A stretch of 64,000 nt of DNA. It comes from Spirochaetaceae bacterium. Its GTDB lineage: Bacteria > Spirochaetota > Spirochaetia > Treponematales > Rectinemataceae. The notes beneath the pieces were generated by a model. The model worked only from the letters and a program-made list of their open reading frames with translations. It made no database searches and was not told the origin of the DNA. The translations under genes and the position numbers were made by a program. The stretch is from contig JANXYQ010000129.1 in NCBI GenBank assembly GCA_025355995.1, positions 1 to 64,000 on the forward strand, read 5' to 3'. This document shows positions 42,906 through 51,061 of this stretch, piece after piece; within the stretch, counting starts at the first letter, position 1, and the number at the start of each line of letters is the position of its first letter.

Positions 42906-43761
42906 TAGCAGTCTGAAAGAAGATCTTGACGTCGAAATCGAAGCCTTCCTCGAGGAACGCTTCGCGGACAACCTAAGTGTCCTTGAAGCGGAAGGACAGC
43001 TACGCCTCAATGCCTTCGTTCGCGAGCAAGCTCTTCTCCAGGTCAAGCTCTACTGGGTAAAGCTCAAGGATCTGGCCTTGCGAGTAACTCAATCAGAGGT
43101 GCCAATCTCCCTCTCGAACTTAAAGACCAAGGAAGGGCGCAGCTACACAATCCAGGGTGTCGCCGACGTCATCGAAGAGGGCGACAAGAACGTCCTCTAT
43201 GACATCAAGACCCACGACCCGGACTTTGTACGGAATAATATAAAGCGCTACGAAGCCCAGCTCAACATCTACGCCAAGGTTTGGTCCGAGCGAAGCGGCG
43301 AAAGGATCGATAGCACGGCTGTCATTGCTACCCCTGTGCCAGGGAAACTACGCTATGCTCTACAAGACGGATCCCCTGAGAAGATCAATCGCGCCATCGA
43401 AGAGTGGGACCCGATTATCCCAATAACAAACGATGACAGCGGCGTACAGACTACCTTGGAGGAATTCGGAAAAACAGTCGACGCAATAGAATCCTGTTGC
43501 TTTGATCCAGCACCGCTTGCCGAACTCGAAGCCAGTTTTTCCGGATCATCGACTTTCGGTCGTCAAATATGCCGTAACTGCGACATCCGTTTTGCCTGCG
43601 ATAGTTATCGAGAGTACGCGCTGAGGCAGCGGAAGCTTTCCACCGACGATCTCCTTGGCCTGCTGCGAGAGCTGGGTGATGAAAAGGATGCCCAGGCTTT
43701 TAAGACTCTTTCTTTCGCCGAGGATGAAGATAAGGCATTCGAGAAACCGGCCGAGGAGTAA
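42898..43761 (+). CDS. PD-(D/E)XK nuclease (RecB-like) with Fe-S cysteine cluster
   Basis: A protein of 287 aa; ATG 42898, inside the end of the helicase gene in a different frame (ATGGCTGA overlap). The core has GVADVIEEGDKNVLYDIKTH: Asp near residue 90 and the D-x-K pair near 102-104 of a RecB-type active site, followed by the QxxxY-like YEAQLNIYAKVW. The C-terminal part has CRNCDIRFACD (about 224-234), three cysteines like the last three of an AddB/Cas4-type 4Fe-4S cluster; the fourth would be QCP in the helicase. The C-terminus is acidic. It probably forms one functional enzyme with the helicase. Confidence 0.85.
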   Translation: MADSSLKEDLDVEIEAFLEERFADNLSVLEAEGQLRLNAFVREQALLQVKLYWVKLKDLALRVTQSEVPISLSNLKTKEGRSYTIQGVADVIEEGDKNVLYDIKTHDPDFVRNNIKRYEAQLNIYAKVWSERSGERIDSTAVIATPVPGKLRYALQDGSPEKINRAIEEWDPIIPITNDDSGVQTTLEEFGKTVDAIESCCFDPAPLAELEASFSGSSTFGRQICRNCDIRFACDSYREYALRQRKLSTDDLLGLLRELGDEKDAQAFKTLSFAEDEDKAFEKPAEE

Positions 43762-43766
43762 TCGTT

Positions 43767-45713
43767 ATGGTTGAAAAGATACGTCCCAGTTTCGTCGTTA
43801 AGGATGATCGCCTCGCGAAACTGAAGGAGATAATGCCGGAGGCAGTCGCGGACGGCTCCATCCACTGGGAGAGCTTGAAAGAAGCCCTTGCGGAGTTCCT
43901 GGAAGACACGGAGCAGGAACACTTCGGTTTATCGTGGGCCGGCAAACGCGAAGCCAAGAAAATGGCCTTCGTACCGCCTAAGGCTACCCTGCGGGTAAAG
44001 AAGGGTGAAGGCATCAATGAGGATACTACTGGGAACCTCATCATCGAGGGAGATAATCTGGAAGTGCTCAAGCTCCTCCAGAAATCTTACTTCCAATCGA
44101 TAAAGATGATCTATATCGATCCGCCTTACAACACCGGGAACGACTTCGTCTATAACGACAACTTTACCGATACGATAGAGGACTACCTACGCAAGACAGG
44201 CCAGCTCGACACTGATGGGAAGCCCTTAGCCACCAATCCCCGTACTAGCGGCCGCTACCACTCCAACTGGCTTTCGATGATGTATCCGCGGCTATCTCTG
44301 GCCAAGAATCTTCTTCGGGATGATGGAGTGATTTTCGTTAGTATTGACGACAATGAAGCGCATCACCTTAGGCAGATAATGGATGAGTTATTTGGGGAAG
44401 AAAACTTTATAGCAAATATTTCGTGGGAGAAGAGATACACTCGAAGCAATAATGCAAAAATGTTCTATTCGTTGGTAGATAAAATCCTTCTTTATCGCCG
44501 ATCTCCTGCTCTTACCACAATAAAGGAAGAGAGAACAGAAAAAAGTAATGCGAACTTTTCTAATCCAGATAATGATCCTAGAGGTAAATGGGCTAGTTCT
44601 TCTTATGTGAATCCAGCAACAAAATTCGAACGTCCCAATCTCGTCTACACAATTACTTCACCTGATGGGCGGATAATAAATCACCCCACGCATGCATGGA
44701 AATACTCATTTGAAGAACACCAAAGACATGTTTCTGAGGAATTACTTTACTGGGGTCTAGATGGTGCAGCTGTTTATCCAAGATTAAAGACGCATGTTGA
44801 AAATGCAAATGATGGAATAGTTCCCATAGATCTATGGAAATATACTGAGGTTGGTACAACTGATGATGGAGGAAATATAATAAAGGATCTATTTGGTGAT
44901 AGTGTTTTTGACACGCCAAAACCACCAAGCTTAATAAAGCATATGCTGCAAATCTCCACTTCTATAAAACCTGATATTTCTACTTCTTCACTCACGTATT
45001 CATCGTCAGACCTCATACTCGACTTCTTTGCTGGTTCAGGAACGACTGCCCAAGCGGTGCTTGAACTCAATGAAGAAGATGGAGGCGACCGCAAATTTAT
45101 ACTCGTGCAGATTCCCGAACCCACAGGCAGAACTGACTACCCCACGATAGCCGACATCACCAAGGAGCGAGTGCGCAGAGTGATCGCCAAGCTAGCTGAG
45201 GCGCAGGTCGAAGAACACAAGGATGAGAAGAAAAAAAAGGCCAGCACGGAGCTCTTTGTCGCCGAGAGCGCCACCTACGCCGCGGGAAAGGCTAGGACAC
45301 AAGACCGCGGCTTCCGCGTCCTCGAGCTGGCCGAGTCGAACTTGAAGACCTGGGACCCAGCAAAGGCTACGGACCTTTCGAGCCTCGAAAAAGAGCTCGA
45401 GCTCTTCACCGATCCCCTAAAGCCTGGCTGGAAGAAAGAAGACCTCCTCGTCGAGATTCTTCTCTGGGAGGGCTTCTCGCTCACGAGTGCTCTAGAGAAG
45501 AAGAAGGCGGGGGCCAACAACTTTGTCAGCGTCACCGATGAAGGAATGAGCTTCCGACTCTGGGTCTGTATGGACGAGAAGCTATCGTTCACGCAAAAGG
45601 ATCTTGCGACCCTCGGCATCGGAAGCGAGGACGTAGTGGTCTTCCTGGACTCGAGCCTCACGGATGCCCTCAAGTCCAAGCTGGCCGATATGCTCAGGCT
45701 AAAGGTAGTCTGA
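43767..45713 (+). CDS. mod: type III restriction-modification DNA methyltransferase (Mod)
   Basis: A protein of 648 aa; ATG 43767 after GAGGAG. N6-adenine methyltransferase of the beta order: motif IV DPPYNTGNDF near residue 118 comes before motif I DFFAGSGTTAQAVLEL near 419. RDD-like segments and YPRLSLAKNLLRDDGVIFVSIDDNEAHHL match type III Mod. Residues about 210-415, the target-recognition part, are encoded by notably AT-rich DNA (about 44370-45010) unlike the rest of the gene. A charged C-terminal region (about 480-648) contacts Res in the family. It methylates one strand of an asymmetric site. The Res gene follows after two bases. Confidence 0.92.
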   Translation: MVEKIRPSFVVKDDRLAKLKEIMPEAVADGSIHWESLKEALAEFLEDTEQEHFGLSWAGKREAKKMAFVPPKATLRVKKGEGINEDTTGNLIIEGDNLEVLKLLQKSYFQSIKMIYIDPPYNTGNDFVYNDNFTDTIEDYLRKTGQLDTDGKPLATNPRTSGRYHSNWLSMMYPRLSLAKNLLRDDGVIFVSIDDNEAHHLRQIMDELFGEENFIANISWEKRYTRSNNAKMFYSLVDKILLYRRSPALTTIKEERTEKSNANFSNPDNDPRGKWASSSYVNPATKFERPNLVYTITSPDGRIINHPTHAWKYSFEEHQRHVSEELLYWGLDGAAVYPRLKTHVENANDGIVPIDLWKYTEVGTTDDGGNIIKDLFGDSVFDTPKPPSLIKHMLQISTSIKPDISTSSLTYSSSDLILDFFAGSGTTAQAVLELNEEDGGDRKFILVQIPEPTGRTDYPTIADITKERVRRVIAKLAEAQVEEHKDEKKKKASTELFVAESATYAAGKARTQDRGFRVLELAESNLKTWDPAKATDLSSLEKELELFTDPLKPGWKKEDLLVEILLWEGFSLTSALEKKKAGANNFVSVTDEGMSFRLWVCMDEKLSFTQKDLATLGIGSEDVVVFLDSSLTDALKSKLADMLRLKVV

Positions 45714-45715
45714 GC

Positions 45716-48700
45716 ATGAAGCTTCAGTTCGAAGCCAACCTTCCGCACCAGAGCAAGCCTGTAGATGCCATCCTTGAGCTCTTCGAGGACTTTGCCCAGG
45801 ATGAAGAGGACTTCTCGCTGACGAGCGAGATCAAGCCCAATCTCTCCGAAGGCGCGTACCTGGATTGGGAGGATGTCGAGGAGCGCTACCTCGAGATAAG
45901 TCGCGATGTGTCGGGTAACGACGCCCAGACGAAACTCGAGTTCGACTCAGGCTACCCCTTGGAGATCGCGGGTACCACGCATGTCGAATACCCGAGCTTT
46001 ACTATCGAGATGGAAACGGGCACGGGTAAAACCTATGTCTATCTCAAGACTCTTTACGGGCTCTATCGAAACTGCAATTTCCGTAAGTTTATTATAGTCG
46101 TACCGAGTAGAGCCATCTACGAAGGCGTGCTCAAGTCCTTCGACGACACCAAGGCCCACTTCGATAGCATCTACGACAAGCCGAACTTCACCCTTGTGCC
46201 CTTCGACAAGGCGGGCTCGGGAGCAGCCAAGGCCTTCGCCGAAGCCAACAATCCAGTAATTCTCCTCCTCACGCTGGATTCCTTCAATAAGGCGAGCAAC
46301 AGGATCTTTAAAACGGGAGACACGCCAGGCACAAGCCTCCGCCCCTTCGAGTTCATCGCGGCGACGAGGCCAATCCTAGTACTCGACGAGCCACAGAACA
46401 TGGTCAGCGAGAAGTCGAAGCAAGCTCTACGCTGCTTCGATCCCCTCTTCGCCCTGCGCTACTCGGCAACTCACCGCGAAGTCATCAATCCCGTGTACAA
46501 GCTCTCTCCCTTCGAAGCTTATCGCGACGGGCTGGTGAAGAAGATCCAGGTCTTTGGCTTTTCCGAGTTCGAGGATTTAAGCTTCGGCGAGCTCGAACTT
46601 ATCAAGATCGATGCTGGCGGGAAGAAAGCAACGCTGCGAGGCTACAAGTACGACAACGGACTATTCCGCTTCTCGGACGCAATCACCGTTAGGACGGGAG
46701 ACGACATCTCTGAGCACACTAAGAATAGCCACCACGCCGGCCTCACAGTAACCAACATCGACCGGGGCATGAATGGAATCAGCTTAAGCAATGAGCAGGT
46801 GTTAAGCCTCGATTTCTCCGTGAAGAAGTCCAAGCAGGACATGTTTCGCGCCCAATTGCGCGAGACGATCCGCGCCCACATCAATAGGCAGGACAGACTC
46901 ATCTCGAGGGGAGTTAAGGTGCTTTCGCTCATCTTCATTGACAGAGTGGCCAATTACCAACCCTCTGATGGATTCATCCGAAGGATCTTCGAGGAGGAGT
47001 TCGAGTCGTTAAAAACCCTCTCTCCCATCCTCTCGAAGCTCAAGGCTGAGGATGTGCATCGCGGCTATTTCGCCAAGAAGCCGGGGACGAAGGCCAATGA
47101 AGATGAATACTTCGATACGATAACGGGAGCCGATCAGAAAGAGGCAGAAAAGGCAGCATACGAACTGATCATGCGCAAGAAGGAGATTCTCCTCTCCTTC
47201 CCCGCCCCCGGCGATCCTGAAGACATATACGCCGAGAAGCAGGTCTCCTTTATCTTCGCTCACTCGGCGTTGAAAGAGGGCTGGGACAATCCCAACGTGT
47301 TCCAGATCTGCACCTTAAGTACAAGCGTATCGGAGATAAAGAAACGCCAAGAGATCGGGCGCGGCCTTCGCCTGCCCGTCGACCAATCTGGGGACCGTCT
47401 CAAGGGCTTGGATGAGTCGGTACTTACGGTAGTGGCCAATGAGAGCTACGAAAATTATGTGAAAACATTACAGACCGAATACGAGGAAGACGGGAGCCTG
47501 GATAGTCCACGTATCGGCAACGCTCGTAAGGAGCCTGTGGAACGCAATCAGGCTGTCTTTGTTTCAGGCGCCTTTCAGGAGTTTTGGAATCGGTTGGTGA
47601 GGAGCGTCGACTACGACATTAAAGTCGATAGCCGGGCTTTCATTCGAGAGGCGGTCGCCTACATCAACGATCACGTTAATTTTCCCGAGCCGCGGCTCTA
47701 CTCGAAAAAGGGTCGATTTGGCATCGATCAGATCACTATCGAGCTTCTTGGTATCAACCCTGATGAGGCTCCCACCGCACGCCTAAAGGTGAGCATCGAG
47801 GATACGACCGAGAATGAGCTAGTCGAGCGTTCGTACTCGCTCAAGGCTGTACCCGTAGGAATTCCATTTTCTCATTTCATTTCGGACTCGATCTTTCGCG
47901 CCTTTATGATCGTGAGGGTAGACCCTGGCCAGGCCTGTGTCGAGTTCGCCGACAAGCGCAAGCTGTTCATCGGCGAGTCCACGCGCTATCAGGTGGCAGC
48001 CGAAAGGGCCAGTGAGTCGAGGCCTGTCGACCTCGCGGACCTGAACTTTGCAGTCCCAAATTTCCTCGAGAAAATAAGCATGGAGCTTGGCCTTACGAAA
48101 AGGACAGTGCTCGAAGTCTTCAAAGGTATTCATCCCGTTAAGAAGCGCGCCGTCACAAAGAACCCAGAGGGCTTTATCAACGAGTTCTTCAAAGCCCTTC
48201 GCCTGGTCTACGCCGATCACATAGCGGAACAGCTGGAGTTCCATCTCGGCTCGGCGATGGGAGGAGCGTTATCGCCAAGGCGGAAGAGCGAGTACACCCT
48301 CGACGCTCCTATTGAAGAGTTTTTCCCGAAGAGCAAAGACTTCGCCGGAACCGAGCTCGCAGATGTCGACTCCCGCTTCATGTACAAGAAAGTTCAGATC
48401 GACTCGGATGTCGAGAAGAACTTCATCCAAGAAGTCGTCATGCAGGACCCGAGGGTAGTGCTCTACTTCAAGTTCCCTTTGAAATTCAAGCTCTTCCTGC
48501 CATCCATCATCGGCAACTACAACCCGGATTGGGGCATCATCCGTAAGGACCAGGACGGGGGCCAGACTCTGCACCTCGTCCGCGAGACGAAGGGCCAAGA
48601 AGATGTCCGCAAGCTGCGCTTCGACCACGAGAAGCGGAAGATCGTGTGCGCGAGAAAATACTTTAAGGCGATTGATGTCGACTATCGGCCAATAGCCGCG

Positions 48701-48730
48701 ACGACGGTGGATTGGTGGAAGTCGGAATAA
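45716..48730 (+). CDS. res: type III restriction enzyme Res subunit (helicase-nuclease)
   Basis: A protein of 1004 aa; ATG 45716. SF2 helicase motifs: TIEMETGTGKTYVYLKTL (Walker A near 99), PSRAIYEGVLKSF (Ia), VLDEPQNM (motif II near 224), RYSATHRE (III), FIFAHSALKEGWDNPNVFQI and EIKKRQEIGRGLRLPVDQ (V, VI). The C-terminal endonuclease domain shows NYNPDWGII and LHLVRETKG (PD...ExK near 935 and 957). All expected elements are present, so it looks active. With Mod it forms a complex that translocates or slides on DNA and cuts when two unmethylated sites are in opposite orientation. It is the last gene of the operon. Confidence 0.93.
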   Translation: MKLQFEANLPHQSKPVDAILELFEDFAQDEEDFSLTSEIKPNLSEGAYLDWEDVEERYLEISRDVSGNDAQTKLEFDSGYPLEIAGTTHVEYPSFTIEMETGTGKTYVYLKTLYGLYRNCNFRKFIIVVPSRAIYEGVLKSFDDTKAHFDSIYDKPNFTLVPFDKAGSGAAKAFAEANNPVILLLTLDSFNKASNRIFKTGDTPGTSLRPFEFIAATRPILVLDEPQNMVSEKSKQALRCFDPLFALRYSATHREVINPVYKLSPFEAYRDGLVKKIQVFGFSEFEDLSFGELELIKIDAGGKKATLRGYKYDNGLFRFSDAITVRTGDDISEHTKNSHHAGLTVTNIDRGMNGISLSNEQVLSLDFSVKKSKQDMFRAQLRETIRAHINRQDRLISRGVKVLSLIFIDRVANYQPSDGFIRRIFEEEFESLKTLSPILSKLKAEDVHRGYFAKKPGTKANEDEYFDTITGADQKEAEKAAYELIMRKKEILLSFPAPGDPEDIYAEKQVSFIFAHSALKEGWDNPNVFQICTLSTSVSEIKKRQEIGRGLRLPVDQSGDRLKGLDESVLTVVANESYENYVKTLQTEYEEDGSLDSPRIGNARKEPVERNQAVFVSGAFQEFWNRLVRSVDYDIKVDSRAFIREAVAYINDHVNFPEPRLYSKKGRFGIDQITIELLGINPDEAPTARLKVSIEDTTENELVERSYSLKAVPVGIPFSHFISDSIFRAFMIVRVDPGQACVEFADKRKLFIGESTRYQVAAERASESRPVDLADLNFAVPNFLEKISMELGLTKRTVLEVFKGIHPVKKRAVTKNPEGFINEFFKALRLVYADHIAEQLEFHLGSAMGGALSPRRKSEYTLDAPIEEFFPKSKDFAGTELADVDSRFMYKKVQIDSDVEKNFIQEVVMQDPRVVLYFKFPLKFKLFLPSIIGNYNPDWGIIRKDQDGGQTLHLVRETKGQEDVRKLRFDHEKRKIVCARKYFKAIDVDYRPIAATTVDWWKSE

Positions 48731-48819
48731 AATCCGAGTGATAAAGCAGCAATGAGTTCGATTTTCTCGACTTTGCCGCCCAATTTCTTCTCGCCCCTGG
48801 CGAGTCCACCTCAAGACGG

Positions 48820-49092
48820 TTTATAGCCTGGACCCACGAAAGGAACATCGACCAATTTCTGATTCAGCCTGGGCGTCCCATGCAGAATGGAATGGTCGAA
48901 AGCCTCAATGGCAAGACACGAGACGAATTCCTCAATGAGCAATGGTTCTATACGCTGAAAGATGCCCAAGAACAATCGCGTCGGTTCAAGGAAGAGTTCA
49001 ACACGGAACGGGAGCACTCGGCGTTGGCGGGCTTGACCCCGTTCGAATTCAAACTGAAAATGACCCCGACCATCTCACGCTTGGTGGGTTAG
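48820..49092 (+). pseudogene. IS3-family transposase (OrfB) C-terminal relic
   Basis: The frame FIAWTHERNIDQFLIQPGRP, then MQNGMVESLNGKTRDEFLNE, WFYTLKDAQEQSRRFKEEFN and TEREHSALAGLTPFEF is the end of an IS3-family integrase-core transposase, including its last catalytic Glu (in VESLNG). It has no upstream DDE residues or start; the 5' part is missing at about 48820. Behind it is GGGGGTCAGGTCAC, which may be the remains of an IS end. Confidence 0.85.
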
Positions 49093-49243
49093 GAATGGGG
49101 GTCAGGTCACCCTCGTCTACGCGGGAGAGCGAGAATTGAGCTGGAAAGGGATGGCGCTTGTATCGTGGGACGCCGTGAGTAGCGTTGTAGGGAGTTTGTA
49201 GAATTTCCCTGCGATCGCGGTAGCATATGTGTAGAACTAAGTA

Positions 49244-49364
49244 AGGTTCTAGTACTTCCCCTGCTATAGGCTTCTGTGCGGCACAACGTGTAGCATCAAT
49301 CAGCGTAAAAACTGATGGAGCCTAACTTTAAGGCCCTGGAGAAATCCGAGGCCTTTGTTTTTTG
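49244..49364 (+). repeat. direct repeat copy 2 (attR-like)
   Basis: Matches 39992-40112 base for base except for a few substitutions; includes the last bases of the tRNA (CCCCTGCTA), the ATCAG/CTGAT hairpin and the terminator. The rest of the tRNA is absent. Confidence 0.9.
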
Positions 49365-49407
49365 ACACTTCCGCAGAAACCGCTGCCAGGCCTTCCACCC
49401 CTTCTAG

Positions 49408-50724
49408 TCATTCGCCCTCAAGGTAATCCAGGAAGGCGCTTACCTTTTCGTGGACGAAGAAGTCGCGCTTCCGGGGCCGAGTGCGGAGGAGAAGACCATC
49501 GAGTCGCATGACTCGCGAGATCGCGACATAGGCCTGGCCGCCTGCGAAGGCTCCCTGGGAGAGGTCCACGAAGACTTTTTCGAGCGTTCGGCCTTGCGCT
49601 CGGTGAATGGTGATGGCCCAGCCGAGTACGAAGGGGAATTGCCTATATTCGTCCGTTGTCTCTTCCTCGAGCTGGCCTGAACGGAACGCAAAACGAACTT
49701 TTTTCCAGACATAGGGCTCGACGCGGAACTCGCCCGACTCATCCCGGAGGATGACGGCCTCGTCCTCGAGTCCTGTGACCGTTGCCAGGGTTCCATTGGA
49801 CCATCGGCGACCGGGATCGTTTACCGTGAGCATGACGCGGGCGCCGATCTTGAGCCCTAGCTCGCGCGGAACGGGGAGTTCCTCGTCATCGAAGGCCTTC
49901 GCGAAGTGCCCGGAGGCGACTGCGGCGTAGCTGCGGGCAGGGCCCGGCAGGGCGTCGAGGCGGTAGCGGTTCAGGCTCCTGGCTTCGTCTTTTTTCGCCG
50001 TCAGGATGAGGTAGTCCGGAGGCGACTTCTTGCCCTCTGGGAGGACCCGCGACTGGAGGAGGTCGAGGTCGGCCTCGGTGACCATGCCGGAACGGCAGCG
50101 GTCGAGGGTGGCGAGGAAGTCCGCCTCGTTCTGGCGGAAGACCCGGGTGAACTCGACCCGCCTAATCTTGCGTGCCCGCGTGCGGAGGACCTGGGACGAG
50201 AAAAAGAAGGGACTCTTGTAGCGATCCTTGAAGCGCTCGCCTGCGAGGGAATATGAATCGGGCTCGATCGGCGGAAGCTGATATGGGTCGCCGAAAAGCA
50301 CGAGACGCGCCCCCCCGAAAGAGAGGCGCGGCTGTCTCTTCGCCTTGCGCATCCGTCGATCCATCTCATCGAGGATATCCGCGCGAACCATGGAGATTTC
50401 GTCGAGGACGATCGTCTCGACGATCGCGAGGAGGGGGTAGAGGCGAGCTTCCCGATCGGGATCGAGAGCGGTCTCGAGATGGGCCTTTTCGGCGGGGTCG
50501 ATCCAGAAGAAGCTGTGGATGGTCTGCCCGCCGATGGTGAGGGCCGCCACGGCGGTCGGGGCAAGATAGACCGCGTTCTGTAGCCGAATTTTAGCCTTGA
50601 GATACTGGAGGAAGGTCGACTTTCCCGTACCGGCTCGCCCGGAAATCCAAATGAAGCGCTCTTTCTCGTCCTCCAGCAGGGCGATAGCCGTCTTCATCTC
50701 CTCGGTCAGGATAATCGAATCCAC
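49408..50724 (-). CDS. PIF1/RecD-like SF1B helicase
   Basis: A protein of 438 aa; ATG 50724. Motifs: SGRAGTGKSTFLQYL (Walker A near 29-36), APTAVAALTIGGQTIHSFF (Ia), IVLDEISMVRADILDEMDRR (II), VLFGDPYQLPP (III), TRVFRQNEADFLATL (IV), and GWAITIHRAQGRTLEKVFVDL with GQAYVAISRVMRLDGLLL (V, VI). This is the short PIF1-like family found in bacteria and phages, which unwinds DNA 5' to 3' and helps with replication or recombination intermediates. Some members are linked with defence. It lies 44 bases inside the second repeat and points toward it. Confidence 0.88.
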   Translation of the reverse strand: MDSIILTEEMKTAIALLEDEKERFIWISGRAGTGKSTFLQYLKAKIRLQNAVYLAPTAVAALTIGGQTIHSFFWIDPAEKAHLETALDPDREARLYPLLAIVETIVLDEISMVRADILDEMDRRMRKAKRQPRLSFGGARLVLFGDPYQLPPIEPDSYSLAGERFKDRYKSPFFFSSQVLRTRARKIRRVEFTRVFRQNEADFLATLDRCRSGMVTEADLDLLQSRVLPEGKKSPPDYLILTAKKDEARSLNRYRLDALPGPARSYAAVASGHFAKAFDDEELPVPRELGLKIGARVMLTVNDPGRRWSNGTLATVTGLEDEAVILRDESGEFRVEPYVWKKVRFAFRSGQLEEETTDEYRQFPFVLGWAITIHRAQGRTLEKVFVDLSQGAFAGGQAYVAISRVMRLDGLLLRTRPRKRDFFVHEKVSAFLDYLEGE

Positions 50725-51061
50725 GGAGGCCTCACACGATCTTGATAGTCAGCTTCGGCTGATTTCCGCCCGGATAGCCGAAGGAAAGGTTTAGGATAGC
50801 ATGAACTCGGTGCTTCAGTCCGCCGCATACCTTCTCGATTTGCGTATCTCAAGTCCTATTAAGCCCTTCCGATAGGGAACCCAGCCTACCCACATTGGCC
50901 AATGCATATCTAGCGGAATCTCGTCCACCCTCGCAGTATCCATACGCTTCGATCGATAAAACCGGAGGAATTGTCGAGTCGAATTATCCTCACGGCATGA
51001 GTCCAATAGGTCGATTTTCGGACTCGCGGCGGCGCTTCTCGCCTGTCCGCCGAGCTGCGCA
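50725..51061. other. 337-bp gap with a possible gene relic
   Basis: On the minus strand, bases about 50735-50840 read KVCGGLKHRVHAILNLSFGY and end in KLTIKIV plus a stop, next to the PIF1 start. The frame has no start codon. It looks like the 3' end of a lost gene. Nothing else is recognisable. Confidence 0.35.

Larger units (their letters stand above)
40113..49364. mobile_element. genomic island inserted behind initiator tRNA, carrying a helicase-nuclease-type III RM cassette
   Basis: Bounded by the 121-bp direct repeats at 39992-40112 and 49244-49364. It holds one plus-strand operon of four genes and an IS3-family transposase relic. Base composition is more variable and less GC-rich than in the housekeeping regions. 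No tyrosine or serine integrase is visible, so the element was either mobilised in trans or lost its recombinase. The 228 bases before the helicase hold no gene. Confidence 0.7.

Noticed and set aside
40341-43761. Gabija (GajA/GajB) system
   Set aside because: The helicase is much longer than GajB and the partner is a RecB-type nuclease, with no OLD-type ATPase-TOPRIM protein.
40341-48730. BREX or DISARM locus
   Set aside because: No PglZ, BrxC/L, PglX-type methylase, DrmA or DrmB is recognised; Mod and Res are standard type III subunits.
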